Counted from the stretch's first letter, positions 1 through 5,501 are shown. The stretch: 5,623 nt of DNA from Psychrobacter sp. (GCA_029256865.1 JARIEH010000223.1:1-5623), one strand, 5' to 3'. The notes: a model not told the origin generated them from the sequence alone. Made by a program: numbers and translations.

Positions 1-1023
1 TTAAAAGATGAAGAGGATGATCCTGATTATTTATACCAAATTGATTGGAGTGATAGCGAAACATTGGCGCAGTTTAATCGCGTGGCAACCGAGTTATTAC
101 GACAGCAAGGTGATTGGGTTATCATAGATGGAAGTGACAAAACACAGGCAGCGACTAACTTTGGTCGCCAAGTGTTGCAAGCCATGCAAAAAGCACTGGT
201 CAGTAGTAGCGGTTCTGCAAATGAGACTTTTAAATTGGCGAGCAATAACGACAAGGACAACCAAAACAGCAACGACGACAAGCAAGACTTTAAATCTGTG
301 AAGATACCTTATGAGCTCATAGATATTGAAGATCCTGATATGGATAAATCAGATTACCATACACAGCTTGCTAAAAAACAAGCCAAATTGGCAGAGTTGC
401 TACGTGCGCGTCAAGGCCGTCATGTGGTATTTGCTTTTGAAGGTATGGATGCTGCTGGCAAGGGTGGCGCCATTAAAAGACTGGTAGCGCCTCTCGATCC
501 ACGTGAGTACCAAGTTTATAATATAGGTACGCCAATGCTGTATGAGCTGCAGCACCCGTATTTGTGGCGATTTTGGACACGATTACCAAATGAGCGCGAA
601 GACCGTATGAGCCGCATCGCCATTTTTGATCGTACTTGGTATGGCAGAGTGTTGGTTGAGCGTATCGAGCAGCTGATACCTGAGGCTGAATGGCAACGTG
701 CTTATGATGAAATCAACCGTTTTGAGTCAGAGTTAACAACAGCGGGCACAGTGGTGATTAAGTATTGGCTCGCCATTGATAAAAAAGAACAGTTAAAGCG
801 CTTTGAAGGCAGACAGGAGACGCCACATAAGCAGTTTAAGTTGACCGATGATGATTGGCGCAACCGTGATAAGTGGTCAGAGTATGTACAAGCAGCGGCC
901 GATATGTTGGCACATACTGATACAGAATCAGCGCCTTGGTGCGTCATCGCTACCAATGATAAGCGTACTGCACGCTTGTCAGTGTTGGATCATGCTATAA
1001 GTGAGTTAAAAAAGTATTTGTAA
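1..1023 (+). CDS. pap: Polyphosphate:AMP phosphotransferase (tandem PPK2 domains), C-terminal part
   Basis: The reading frame is open from the first base and ends at TAA (1021-1023), so the 5' end lies outside the window; 340 residues are visible. PAP enzymes transfer phosphate from polyphosphate to AMP, giving ADP, in the cytoplasm. Residues 1 to about 65 look like the tail of a first PPK2-like domain. Next comes a low-complexity Asn/Asp/Lys linker (about 70-98), then a complete second PPK2 domain. That domain shows Walker A GMDAAGKG (148-155), the HPYLWRFW segment (about 185-192), a Walker B-like IFDRTWYGR (208-216) and a basic lid region with KRFEGR and DDWRNRDKW (about 266-292). The closing APWCVIATNDK segment is typical of the family. 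In known two-domain PAPs, about 475-500 residues long, the C-terminal domain carries the working Walker A motif, as here. A TTG at 64 is an internal codon, not a start, since the family alignment continues upstream. Identification is confident; which nucleotide is preferred cannot be proven from sequence. Confidence 0.93.
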   Translation, partial: LKDEEDDPDYLYQIDWSDSETLAQFNRVATELLRQQGDWVIIDGSDKTQAATNFGRQVLQAMQKALVSSSGSANETFKLASNNDKDNQNSNDDKQDFKSVKIPYELIDIEDPDMDKSDYHTQLAKKQAKLAELLRARQGRHVVFAFEGMDAAGKGGAIKRLVAPLDPREYQVYNIGTPMLYELQHPYLWRFWTRLPNEREDRMSRIAIFDRTWYGRVLVERIEQLIPEAEWQRAYDEINRFESELTTAGTVVIKYWLAIDKKEQLKRFEGRQETPHKQFKLTDDDWRNRDKWSEYVQAAADMLAHTDTESAPWCVIATNDKRTARLSVLDHAISELKKYL

Positions 1024-1117
1024 GGACAATATTGAGTTATGCTGAGTAGTATTTGTGATAAGTAACGGGCTGCTGAATATAAATCGCTCAAATATGGAAA
1101 GATGATACAGTTTGTCT

Positions 1118-1145
1118 TTGACAATCCGCTATGAATAACCATAAT
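1118..1145 (+). promoter_or_regulatory. Candidate sigma-70 promoter facing the phosphate transporter
   Basis: TTGACA (1118-1123) matches the -35 consensus exactly. It is followed after 16 nt by CATAAT (1140-1145), which matches five of six -10 positions. The expected transcript start is near 1152, immediately before the perfect palindrome at 1158-1191. It lies about 95 nt past the pap stop codon and points toward the transporter gene 620 nt away, so it may drive a long leader or a separate small RNA. The call rests on motif match and spacing alone. Confidence 0.45.
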
Positions 1146-1153
1146 AGGCGGAT
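1124..1153. repeat. Hairpin overlapping the candidate promoter
   Basis: ATCCGCTAT (1124-1132) pairs with ATAGGCGGAT (1144-1153), giving nine base pairs with one bulged G (1147) and an 11-nt loop. It fills most of the spacer and -10 box of the candidate promoter. It could be an operator or, in transcripts running on from pap, the first of two tandem hairpins. Confidence 0.4.
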
Positions 1154-1157
1154 ATTT

Positions 1158-1191
1158 AATAGAGAGCTTATTACGTAATAAGCTCTCTATT
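1158..1191. repeat. Perfect 34-bp palindrome; operator or terminator candidate
   Basis: The two 17-base arms (1158-1174 and 1175-1191) are exact reverse complements around a central CG, with the core TTACGTAA and flanks AGAGAGC and GCTCTCT. On the + strand it is followed by ATTTATTTAG, a poor T-tract, so it could be a weak terminator for pap about 135 nt past its stop. As DNA, a symmetric site directly after a candidate -10 box is also a typical operator position. As RNA it would be a very stable hairpin at the extreme 5' end of the 1118-1145 promoter's transcript. Sequence alone does not decide between these. Confidence 0.55.
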
Positions 1192-1299
1192 TATTTAGTA
1201 ACATAAAGACTTGATAACGTTGTTCAGGATTTTAACTGAGAGTTACATCCGTGGTTACAAATTTCGCAGTATCATCATGCATTATCCTCAATTATTTAA

Positions 1300-1305
1300 T
1301 ATAAT
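1300..1305 (+). promoter_or_regulatory. Exact TATAAT -10 box with poor -35
   Basis: TATAAT at 1300-1305 matches the -10 consensus fully and is followed by a G/C-containing stretch. The region 16-18 nt upstream (around 1277-1283, ATGCATT) is a poor -35. In AT-rich DNA this may be chance. Confidence 0.2.
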
Positions 1306-1439
1306 GAGCGCGTAGTGAGAGTGACTGGTTCAGCTGTAATAAGACTATGAACAAGACCAAGCAGATAGAGCATAAGGCAATTAGACAGTTTCAGTGTTCT
1401 TTTGCTTTGTTATAGCTGTTTTGAGTAGCATCAGCACTT

Positions 1440-1445
1440 TATAAT
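1440..1445 (+). promoter_or_regulatory. Exact TATAAT -10 box upstream of the hairpin region
   Basis: TATAAT at 1440-1445 matches the -10 consensus. The best nearby -35-like sequence, TTGAGT (1421-1426), is only 13 nt away, too close for a standard promoter. A transcript from here would start near 1452, just before the hairpin at 1472-1525, and would give the transporter gene a leader of about 320 nt. Confidence 0.22.
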
Positions 1446-1471
1446 CACCGTTATATATGAGAGTCAAACAT

Positions 1472-1525
1472 TTAGGCCGCAAGATGCTTTAATCAGATGA
1501 TTTAGCGTTCTCCCTTGCGGCTTAA
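1472..1525. repeat. Long inverted repeat able to form an extended hairpin
   Basis: The outer arms TTAGGCCGCAAG (1472-1483) and CTTGCGGCTTAA (1514-1525) pair over 12 positions with a single G-T pair. The 30-nt interior contains a further short inverted repeat (ATC at 1492-1494 with GAT at 1499-1501, extendable with mismatches). It lacks a clear T-tract directly after the stem, so it is not a standard terminator. It may be a structured leader element, part of a small RNA, or a dispersed REP-like repeat. Confidence 0.5.
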
Positions 1526-1630
1526 TGGTATGTTAAATGATGTCATTTTTTGCAGTGCATTTATACTGACAACGATATCAGGATAAGTGTCACTGAAGAC
1601 TTCGTATTTTCTAAAATAGTATTTTCAAAC

Positions 1631-1655
1631 TGTGTGCAAATGGTATTTGCACACA
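1631..1655. repeat. Perfect 11-bp inverted repeat upstream of the transporter gene
   Basis: TGTGTGCAAAT (1631-1641) and ATTTGCACACA (1645-1655) are exact reverse complements separated by GGT. The element ends 117 nt before the proposed transporter start. The short spacer suits a dimeric repressor or activator site on DNA, while a three-base loop would make a tight RNA hairpin. No long T-tract follows, so a terminator is unlikely. The regulator is not identifiable here. Confidence 0.55.
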
Positions 1656-1772
1656 TATTCAAAAATCACGTTGCGTGTGTGTTGTTATCTCATTGGCTCA
1701 CTGTCTTTAGTACCACCGCAATATTATCAATCGCAAATATCTTTAATCAGCTTACGCAGGGCGTATCAATCT

Positions 1773-3380
1773 ATGGGTATTATTAGCAGTTCTAAAGAGC
1801 CGACCAAAACAGTTGGCACTATGAGAATCAATCTATTTTTTGCCACTTTACTGATTGTAATGACAGCTTATTTTTTATGGTGGGGTCTCGACTACACCAT
1901 GCGTCAGCAAACCACACTCTTTATCGTTGCCACAGTTTTTGGTGTCTTTATGGCATTTAATATCGGTGGTAATGATGTTGCTAACTCTTTTGGTACCTCT
2001 GTAGGCGCAGGGACGCTGACGATTCCGCAAGCACTTGGCGTTGCTGCAATATTTGAGGTGTCAGGCGCGGTGTTGGCAGGTGGCGAGGTCACAGACACTA
2101 TTCGTAGTGGTATCGTCGATTTAGACGGCTTATCTGTGAACCCCAATCAGTTTATCTATGTGATGCTCTCCGCATTGATAGCGGCGGCATTTTGGCTGTT
2201 ATTTGCCACACGTAAGGGCCTGCCTGTCTCTACTACACACGCTATCATTGGCGGTGTGGTCGGCAGCTCGATTGTTTTGGGCTACGATTTGGGCGGTAGT
2301 GCTACGGCATTCTCTACCGTTGATTGGGGTACCATTGGCAAGATTGCCATCTCTTGGGTATTGTCACCGCTATTAGGTGGAGTGTTGGCCTACATACTCT
2401 ATGGGCAAATCAAAAAGAACATTATCAACTATAACGATAAAGCAGAAGCAAAGATTGTTGTGCTAAAAGCCAATAAAAAGACCGTAAAAGAAGAACACAA
2501 AGTGTTTTTTGAGGCGCTATCAGAATCAGAGCAACTGTCCTATACTTCAGCCATGCTACGCGATCAAGATATATATAAAGACGATGATTGTAAGCTTGAA
2601 GATTTAGAAACCGATTATTATAAAAATCTGTATAGCATCGATCGAGAGCGGAGCAATTTAGATACTCTGAAAGCGATTAAAAAGTGGGTACCTATCATTG
2701 CCGCTATGGGTGGCGTCGTTATGACGTCATTGGTCGTTTTCAAAGGTTTGAAAAACGTTAATGATAACTTTACGACCTTGCATGGCTTTTTATTCATGGG
2801 TATGGTTGGTGCATTGGTTTGGCTGGCTACTTATATTTATACCAAAAGTATTCGTGGTAAACACAAAGAAGATTTGACCAAAGCCACTTTTATTCTGTTC
2901 AGTTGGATGCAGGTATTTACGGCATCCGCTTTTGCCTTTAGTCACGGCTCAAACGATATTGCCAACGCCGTTGGTCCTTTTGCCGCGATTATGGATGTCA
3001 TTCGTACCAATCAAATATCCTCAGAAGCAGCGGTGCCTCCAGCAGTCATGCTAACGTTTGGCGTAGCGCTGATTGTCGGTCTTTGGTTCATTGGCAAAGA
3101 AGTGATTCAGACCATCGGCACTAACTTAGCAAAGATGCATCCAGCGTCTGGTTTCTCCGCTGAACTAGCGGCTGCGGCTGTCGTTATGGGGGCATCAACA
3201 ATGGGCTTACCCGTATCGAGCACGCACACATTAGTAGGAGCGGTATTGGGTATTGGTATCGTTAATAGAAATACTAATTGGCAGTTGATGAAACCGATTG
3301 GTTTGGCTTGGGTGATTACTTTGCCTGCCGCAGCTGGTATGTCAGCATTAAGCTTCTTTGTTTTAACGAGAGTTTTCTAG
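1773..3380 (+). CDS. PiT-family inorganic phosphate transporter
   Basis: This inner-membrane permease of 535 residues takes up orthophosphate by coupling to a cation gradient. It shows the duplicated PiT (PHO4) architecture. The first half has GGNDVANSFGTSVGAG (65-80), ETIRKG-like VTDTIRSGIVD (106-116) and PVSTTH (151-156). The second half has SHGSNDIANAVGPF (390-403) and PVSSTHTLVGAVLG (480-493). About ten hydrophobic segments flank a charged loop at about 211-303, presumably cytoplasmic. The ANSFGTSVG and TIRSGIVD segments resemble the eukaryotic PiT/Pho-4 branch, whose members use sodium; whether this one uses Na+ or H+ is not shown. The ATG at 1773 is chosen because AGGG lies at 1758-1761 and the upstream frame, open back to 1632, encodes non-family sequence across the 1631-1655 repeat. 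ATG 1821 (MRINLFF) is the alternative and would remove a 16-residue polar tail. The gene is convergent with alaA and ends before a strong terminator. Confidence 0.93.
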   Translation: MGIISSSKEPTKTVGTMRINLFFATLLIVMTAYFLWWGLDYTMRQQTTLFIVATVFGVFMAFNIGGNDVANSFGTSVGAGTLTIPQALGVAAIFEVSGAVLAGGEVTDTIRSGIVDLDGLSVNPNQFIYVMLSALIAAAFWLLFATRKGLPVSTTHAIIGGVVGSSIVLGYDLGGSATAFSTVDWGTIGKIAISWVLSPLLGGVLAYILYGQIKKNIINYNDKAEAKIVVLKANKKTVKEEHKVFFEALSESEQLSYTSAMLRDQDIYKDDDCKLEDLETDYYKNLYSIDRERSNLDTLKAIKKWVPIIAAMGGVVMTSLVVFKGLKNVNDNFTTLHGFLFMGMVGALVWLATYIYTKSIRGKHKEDLTKATFILFSWMQVFTASAFAFSHGSNDIANAVGPFAAIMDVIRTNQISSEAAVPPAVMLTFGVALIVGLWFIGKEVIQTIGTNLAKMHPASGFSAELAAAAVVMGASTMGLPVSSTHTLVGAVLGIGIVNRNTNWQLMKPIGLAWVITLPAAAGMSALSFFVLTRVF

Positions 3381-3385
3381 AACAC

Positions 3386-3401
3386 TAAAGCTGAAGCTTT
3401 A
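3386..3401. repeat. Small inverted repeat just after the transporter stop
   Basis: TAAAGCT (3386-3392) and AGCTTTA (3395-3401) are exact reverse complements with a GA spacer, followed by AATTTTC. It is too weak and lacks a T-tract to be a main terminator, but may protect the transcript 3' end together with the stronger hairpin downstream. Confidence 0.3.
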
Positions 3402-3431
3402 ATTTTCAAGATTTTTATTTAAATGACCACC

Positions 3432-3472
3432 AAAAAAACGCTTGTCGACATGACGCCGATAAGCGTTTTTTT
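3432..3472. terminator. Bidirectional rho-independent terminator between convergent genes
   Basis: A 16-bp stem joins 3432-3447 (seven A then CGCTTGTCG) to 3457-3472 (CGATAAGCG then seven T) with one G-T pair and a nine-base loop. Read on +, the stem runs into TTTTTTTATTTTTTA and ends the phosphate transporter transcript about 90 nt past its stop. Read on -, the A-run becomes a T-tract, so it also stops alaA transcripts about 70 nt past that gene's end. This is the clearest terminator in the window. Confidence 0.9.
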
Positions 3473-3521
3473 ATTTTTTATAGCCATAAACCATCAGCGT
3501 TGACGGCTGGCTTTTTCTATA

Positions 3522-3547
3522 AAGCCTAATTGGTTAGAATTAGGCTT
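3522..3547 (-). terminator. Hairpin overlapping the alaA stop codon
   Basis: AAGCCTAATT (3522-3531) and AATTAGGCTT (3538-3547) form a perfect 10-bp stem with a six-base loop. The alaA stop codon (3542-3540 on the minus strand) lies inside the stem. On the minus strand the stem is followed by TATAGAAAAAG rather than a T-run, so its role may be 3'-end protection or effects on termination of translation instead of strong transcription termination. Confidence 0.4.
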
Positions 3548-5222
3548 CTAAAGCTTTAAAGTCTGCAGATAGGGTGTTTTCAGATGAGTTTGGTAGAGTA
3601 CTCTCTGTCCCAAACTGTTGGCGTTTTTTTGCAAAGAAACGATCCAAACGATCCATCGCATCTTCTAGATCATGCAGGTTGGGTAAAAATACCACACGGA
3701 AATGATCAGGAGCATCCCAATTGAAACCTGACCCTTGCACCATCAGTACTTTTTCCTCGAGTAAAAGATCCATCATAAACTGCATGTCATCTGCAATGGG
3801 ATAAATCTCAAGATCTATTTTTGGGAAGCAATAAAACGCACCTTGAGGCATAGTACATGAAATACCAGGGATGGCATTAAGGCGAGAGACCGCCATTTCA
3901 CGTTGTTTATATAGGCGTCCAGACTCCGCAGTGAGCGCTTGCATACTTTGGTAGCCCCCCATAGCCGTTTGGATGGCATACTGCGCAGGGACGTTGGCGC
4001 ACAGGCGCATAGAAGCGAGCATATCCAAGCCTTCGATGAAATCTGTGGCATGCTGCTTTTTACCCGATATCATCATCCAACCAGCACGAAAACCAGCGAT
4101 TCGATGAGACTTCGATAAACCATTATAAGATAGAACCAAAACCTCGTCAGTTAAGGTGCTCATTGGGGTATGCACCGCATCATCATAAAGTACCCGATCA
4201 TAGATCTCATCTGCCATAAGGACTAAATCATGCTCTTTGGCAACTTCGATGATCTGCCTAAGAATGTCATCTGAGTACAGTGCGCCTGTTGGGTTGTTGG
4301 GGTTGATAACCACGATGCCTTTAGTCTTACTGGTAATCTTGGATTTAATGTCTTCGATATCAGGATGCCAGTTGTCTTCTTCATTACAGCGATAGTGTAC
4401 CGCTGTACCACCGGCCAAGTTAGCGGCGGCTGTCCATAAGGGATAATCTGGCATTGGAATCAATACTTCATCACCATCGTCCATCAGTGCTTGCATGGTC
4501 ATAACGATTAGCTCAGAGACGCCATTACCCAAATATACATCACGCACATCTACTGCAGATAACAATCCTTTTGATTGGTAGTACTGCAATACTGCTTTGC
4601 GCGCTGCAAAAATACCTTGGGAGTCTGAATAGCCAGCCGCATCGGATAAGTTTATTGACACATCACGCAAGATTTCATGTGGAGCATCCAGCCCGAAGGG
4701 AGCAGGGTTACCCACATTTAGCTTGATAATACGCTGACCTTCTGCTTCCATTTGAGTGGCTGCTTTTAGTAATGGCCCACGAATGTCATAGCAAACGTTT
4801 TGTAATTTGGCAGATTTTTTTAATGAAGCCATAGTATCGTTACCCATAGTCGTTTTAATTTTTGAATCTTTGTTGTGATCGGTGATTAGGATTTGTTTAA
4901 TATCCTGTGCGTTTGCTATTGTCTGTTTATTGATTTGGCTGTCTTTGGAAGTGGTTACTGTATCATTGCTGTCATCGTTTTTAATGTCGCCACGCAGTAA
5001 ATACCCTTCACTACATCCTAAGATACGTGCAAGCGTTGGCAGCTTTGAGGAGACGATACCATTGGTACCGCGCTCCCAGTTAGAGATAGCGCCACGACTG
5101 ACCTTAGCGCCAGCTTGAGTCATGGCCTGTGCCAGTTGTTCAGCAGTCAAACCTTTGTCACGACGTAGCTGTACCAAGCGTTCAGCTTGCGCCAACTTGT
5201 CTTTGTTGTCATTCATAACCAT
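3540..5222 (-). CDS. alaA: XRE-type HTH domain fused to AlaA-like alanine aminotransferase
   Basis: This is a 560-residue fusion. Residues 12-78 form an XRE/Cro-type helix-turn-helix domain (LTAEQLAQAM, then recognition helix SRGAISNWERG at 42-52, then LPTLARILGCSEGYLLRG). Residues 80-130 are a polar Asn/Asp/Lys/Thr linker. From residue 131, MASLKKSAKLQNVCYDIRGP closely follows the start of E. coli AlaA, and the similarity runs to about residue 533. The PLP fold-type I residues are intact: NPNNPTG (307-313), D338 and Y341 in ADEIYD, Schiff-base K371 in NGLSKSHR, and R509 in DHFRVV for the substrate carboxylate. AlaA makes L-alanine from pyruvate with glutamate as donor. A tail of about 27 residues extends past the usual end. 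The ATG at 5222 has AAAAGG (5233-5228) five bases upstream; ATG 5216 is an alternative. The HTH end suggests self-regulation, reminiscent of MocR/PdxR fusions but with an XRE domain at the front. I recall similar fusions annotated in Acinetobacter. Confidence 0.93.
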   Translation of the reverse strand: MVMNDNKDKLAQAERLVQLRRDKGLTAEQLAQAMTQAGAKVSRGAISNWERGTNGIVSSKLPTLARILGCSEGYLLRGDIKNDDSNDTVTTSKDSQINKQTIANAQDIKQILITDHNKDSKIKTTMGNDTMASLKKSAKLQNVCYDIRGPLLKAATQMEAEGQRIIKLNVGNPAPFGLDAPHEILRDVSINLSDAAGYSDSQGIFAARKAVLQYYQSKGLLSAVDVRDVYLGNGVSELIVMTMQALMDDGDEVLIPMPDYPLWTAAANLAGGTAVHYRCNEEDNWHPDIEDIKSKITSKTKGIVVINPNNPTGALYSDDILRQIIEVAKEHDLVLMADEIYDRVLYDDAVHTPMSTLTDEVLVLSYNGLSKSHRIAGFRAGWMMISGKKQHATDFIEGLDMLASMRLCANVPAQYAIQTAMGGYQSMQALTAESGRLYKQREMAVSRLNAIPGISCTMPQGAFYCFPKIDLEIYPIADDMQFMMDLLLEEKVLMVQGSGFNWDAPDHFRVVFLPNLHDLEDAMDRLDRFFAKKRQQFGTESTLPNSSENTLSADFKALEA

Positions 5223-5289
5223 TCAGGCCTTTTGTTTTTTCTATGCTATAAACAGTGTTGAGTAAATCAGAGAATAATATTAAAAACTT

Positions 5290-5310
5290 AATGCAAGATT
5301 TTATTGCATT
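5290..5310. promoter_or_regulatory. Inverted repeat, putative operator over the alaA -10 box
   Basis: AATGCAA (5290-5296) and TTGCATT (5304-5310) are exact reverse complements with a seven-base spacer, GATTTTA. Read on the minus strand, that spacer contains TAAAAT, the best alaA -10 candidate. A protein bound here would block RNA polymerase. The half-site shares TGCAAG with the repeat at 5344-5364 and the single site at 5322-5327. The HTH domain of the adjacent fusion protein is the natural candidate binder, by inference only. Confidence 0.45.
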
Positions 5311-5326
5311 CACAACTAAGCTGCAA
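5298..5326 (-). promoter_or_regulatory. Candidate alaA promoter
   Basis: On the minus strand, TTGCAG (5326-5321) is followed after 17 nt by TAAAAT (5303-5298). This matches three of six -35 positions and five of six -10 positions with ideal spacing. Transcription would begin near 5291, giving a leader of about 70 nt before the start at 5222. The -35 overlaps a TGCAAG half-site and the -10 lies within an inverted repeat. Confidence 0.4.
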
Positions 5327-5327
5327 G
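5322..5327 (+). promoter_or_regulatory. Single TGCAAG half-site
   Basis: TGCAAG at 5322-5327 lies between the two inverted repeats and overlaps the predicted alaA -35. It stands 30 nt after the half-site at 5292 and 24 nt before that at 5346, and could be an auxiliary contact. Confidence 0.25.
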
Positions 5328-5343
5328 TGGTTTTTGTATTTGT

Positions 5344-5364
5344 ATTGCAAGGTATACTTGCAAT
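5344..5364. promoter_or_regulatory. Perfect 8-bp inverted repeat, putative operator
   Basis: ATTGCAAG (5344-5351) and CTTGCAAT (5357-5364) are exact reverse complements around GTATA. This is the best-formed member of the TGCAAG cluster, with half-site centres about one helical turn apart, as expected for a dimeric HTH protein. Its centre is about 54 nt, close to five helical turns, from that of the repeat at 5290-5310. Its right edge overlaps a possible rightward extended -10 (TG at 5364-5365, TATTTT at 5367-5372), so it could also affect msrB. Confidence 0.5.
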
Positions 5365-5372
5365 GCTATTTT
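5345..5372 (+). promoter_or_regulatory. Weak candidate rightward promoter for msrB
   Basis: TTGCAA (5345-5350), a 16-nt spacer and TATTTT (5367-5372) preceded by TG at 5364-5365 resemble an extended -10 promoter. It would give msrB a leader of about 120 nt. TATATC at 5463-5468 is an alternative -10 much closer to the gene, with poor -35 TTGTAT at 5441-5446. Neither is strong. Confidence 0.25.
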
Positions 5373-5501
5373 TGTTCTGGATTTTAAAACTAGGGTAATT
5401 ATTCTCACGTGTAAGTTTGATAAAGATGAATCGCTCACTCTTGTATCTTTGGCGATGAGTACTATATCTTATGTAAACAATAAGTTTATGAAGGATAAAT
5501 C

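Larger units (their letters stand above)
1024..1772. other. Long intergenic region, no convincing gene, several structured elements
   Basis: These 749 nt between pap and the phosphate transporter gene hold no reading frame with a credible start, ribosome binding site and recognisable protein on either strand. They do hold promoter-like sequences (1118-1145, 1300-1305, 1440-1445) and four inverted repeats (1124-1153, 1158-1191, 1472-1525, 1631-1655), listed separately. The length and structure suggest a long regulated 5' leader for the transporter gene, an unannotated small RNA, or both. No tRNA, known riboswitch or transposon end was recognised. Confidence 0.6.

Noticed and set aside
64..66. 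TTG as the start of the first gene
   Set aside because: The frame stays open to base 1 and upstream residues continue the PPK2-like domain, so the gene enters from outside the window.
97..956. Minus-strand open frames within pap
   Set aside because: They lie wholly opposite a confident PPK2 domain, lack ribosome binding sites and encode no recognisable proteins.
1347..1415. 22-codon small open frame in the pap-transporter gap
   Set aside because: ATG to TAG is open, but no ribosome binding site is visible and the composition is unremarkable; an open frame this short is expected by chance.
1541..1560. Possible Pho box (TGTCAT then a second repeat 11 nt later)
   Set aside because: Only the first half matches; the second, TGCAGT, matches three of six positions, which is not enough to call PhoB binding.
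1632..1772. N-terminal extension of the phosphate transporter to a GTG at 1632
   Set aside because: The added 47 residues do not look like PiT sequence, begin inside a perfect inverted repeat and have no ribosome binding site; ATG 1773 with AGGG upstream is better.
1550..1786. 78-codon open frame on the + strand before the transporter gene
   Set aside because: It starts with TTG, has no ribosome binding site, crosses the 1631-1655 inverted repeat, overlaps the transporter start in another frame and encodes nothing recognisable.
3482..3512. AGCC...GGCT repeat followed by TTTTT, as a second + strand terminator
   Set aside because: The stem needs several mismatches and bulges; the terminator at 3432-3472 already explains the end of the transporter transcript.
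4882..5118. Plus-strand 78-codon frame opposite the HTH end of alaA
   Set aside because: It is the complement of a well-supported coding region with a clear HTH domain; it has no start signal or family resemblance.
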